Position numbers and translations under genes: made by a program
Source: Argentina anserina
Taxonomy: Eukaryota > Streptophyta > Magnoliopsida > Rosales > Rosaceae
Direction of reading: 5' to 3'
DNA length: 64,000 bases
NCBI RefSeq assembly: GCF_933775445.1
Contig: NC_065877.1
Span: 4,526,001 to 4,590,000 of the forward strand
Shown: positions 62,677 through 64,000 of the stretch, piece by piece
Position numbering within the stretch: the stretch's first letter is position 1
Layout: each line of letters opens with the position of its first letter
The notes under the pieces: generated by a model
Told to the model about the DNA's origin: nothing
Database searches by the model: none
What the model saw: only the letters and a program-made list of their open reading frames with translations

Positions 62677-63934
62677 TCATACTGTCTTCTTGCCATATGG
62701 TGGAGGTACAAGCTCCCAAGTATTGTTCTTTTGTAATGTTTTCATCTCTTCCTCCATTGCTTTCCTCCATTTTGGATCTCCAAATGCATCCTGCACTTTG
62801 TTAGGTACTGATACAGTAGATATTTGATTCACAAATGATTCATATGACTTAGATAATCTTTTGGTAGATATAAAATTCGCTACCGGATACTTGGCTGTAG
62901 TCTGAAGTGGTAGGTTCATATCTTTTTGTTGGTTGACCCCGAGTAGACCTATTTGGCAAAACATATTGTCTACTATTAGCTCTAATAGAATGACTAACCT
63001 CAGGTGAGTGATCTTCTGTACTAGGAGAGCATTGGTCAGGTGTAGAAATAGTAGTATGGGAGATATGAGGGGCAGTTGTGTTTTCATCTGCTGGTTCCTG
63101 AATCTCTGGAGTGACTACACCGCCGGAATCATCCGGTGGCGCCTGTGTAGCTGCTACATTGGTAATCTCAACTGAACCTATCACCATATCTACTGGCTTA
63201 TTTTTCTCCCCCTCTCTAGGATACAGCTCTTCAAAATAGGAATTCTCCCCCTGAAGAGCAGTATCAGAAGGGGCAAAATAACTCATGTCCTCAAAGAAAG
63301 TAACATCCATAGTGACATAGTACTGCTTGGTAGGTGGATGATAGCACCGGTACCCTTTTTGATAGCCTTTATACCCAACAAACACACATTTAACTGCCTG
63401 GGCATCCAATTTAGACCGCTGATATTTTGGAAGATGGACAAAAGCAACACAACCGAAAACATGGGCATGAAGATTATGAAAAGAGGGTAAGGAGACATGA
63501 GATGCAAGTACCTCATATAGAACTTTGCCCTGAAGGACACGAGAAGGAAGACGATTAATGAGGTGTGCGGAAGTGATGACAGCATCACCCCAAAGATACT
63601 TAAGCATATGGGCACTAAAAAGAATACACCGAGCCATTTCAAGTAAATGACGATTTTTCCTTTTAGAAACGCCATTCTGCTCGGGTGTGTAAGGACACGT
63701 TGTTTGATGAACAATTCCGTGTGAGTTAAAGAACTCCTGAAAAACATGATTCACATATTCCCCCCCTCCATTATCAGAATGAAGAACTCTAATTGTGGCA
63801 TTATATTGTGTTTGCACAGTGGTATAGAAGGCTTGAAAAGCTGGGAAAACCTCATTTTTAGTTTTAAGAAAAACAATCCACGAAAGACGGGTGCAATCAT
63901 CAATAAATGACACATAGTACCGCATTCCTAACAT
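62677..63934 (-). pseudogene. Copia integrase and linker, element 2
   Basis: One open piece (63934-62849) carries the integrase core with the first two catalytic Asp residues (FIDDCTRLSWIVFL, LHSDNGGGEY), but the expected Glu in the third motif reads Lys (NGVSKRKNRHLLE). The frame shifts near 62900-63080 into KLVPPP-like linker sequence at 62677. The GAG-pre-integrase domain lies at or beyond the window edge. Confidence 0.88.
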
Positions 63935-64000
63935 AGTAGACTCTTTGAAATGTCCTCAAACATCAGAATGAATTAATTCAAAAGGAAGAGTACTTTTATT

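Overview
This is a stretch of plant nuclear genome. The genes have many short introns with GT/AG (once GC/AG) borders, the intergenic DNA is AT-rich, and the products are plant-specific (NPH3/BTB, phytocyanin, CrRLK1L receptor kinase, thioredoxin h). A eudicot, probably a rosid, fits best. A Rosaceae-like genome would suit the gene density and repeats, but I cannot prove the family from sequence alone.

Layout. 0.5-3.3 kb: NPH3/RPT2-type BTB gene (+). 3.9-5.3 kb: V-ATPase subunit E (-). 6.5-9.2 kb: HAD-type acid phosphatase/VSP-like gene (-) with a TIR element in its large second intron. 11.4-12.9 kb: a frameshifted phytocyanin pseudogene and a decayed copy of the last acid-phosphatase exon. 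13-20 kb: gene-poor DNA with a MITE. 20.3-23.6 kb: basic Ser/Pro-rich BPP-like gene (+). 27.5-29.6 kb: LRR receptor-like pseudokinase (+). 30.2-31.6 kb: broken F-box/LRR gene. 31.9-35.4 kb: coiled-coil gene (-) built from a run of 63-bp exons, each encoding three heptads. 36.2-39.1 kb: a hAT-like non-autonomous element made largely of five ~505-bp tandem repeats. 39.6-40.9 kb: ubiquitin-conjugating enzyme E2 (+). 41.6-45.0 kb: two insertions with oligo(A) tails and target-site duplications, plus a possible hAT remnant. 46.1-47.0 kb: degenerate GTGTGACT-motif island with an interstitial telomere-like motif. 48.5-50.2 kb: thioredoxin h9-like gene (+). 51.3-53.9 kb: intronless FERONIA receptor kinase (-). 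55.1-61.1 kb: SRP54 pseudogene split by a Ty1/copia element whose leader carries an antisense alpha-tubulin fragment. 61.1-64.0 kb: a second, related copia element that runs off the window.

Functionally these are mostly housekeeping or signalling genes with no operon-like logic. However, the order VHA-E / NPH3 / BPP-like / LRR-RLK / UBC / TRX h9 matches, as I remember it, Arabidopsis chromosome 3 around At3g08560-At3g08710, so the backbone looks like an old collinear block into which transposons and gene relics were inserted. The two most unusual structures are the exon-duplicated coiled-coil gene and the tubulin-carrying copia element. Exon coordinates were derived by hand from splice signals and reading-frame continuity.
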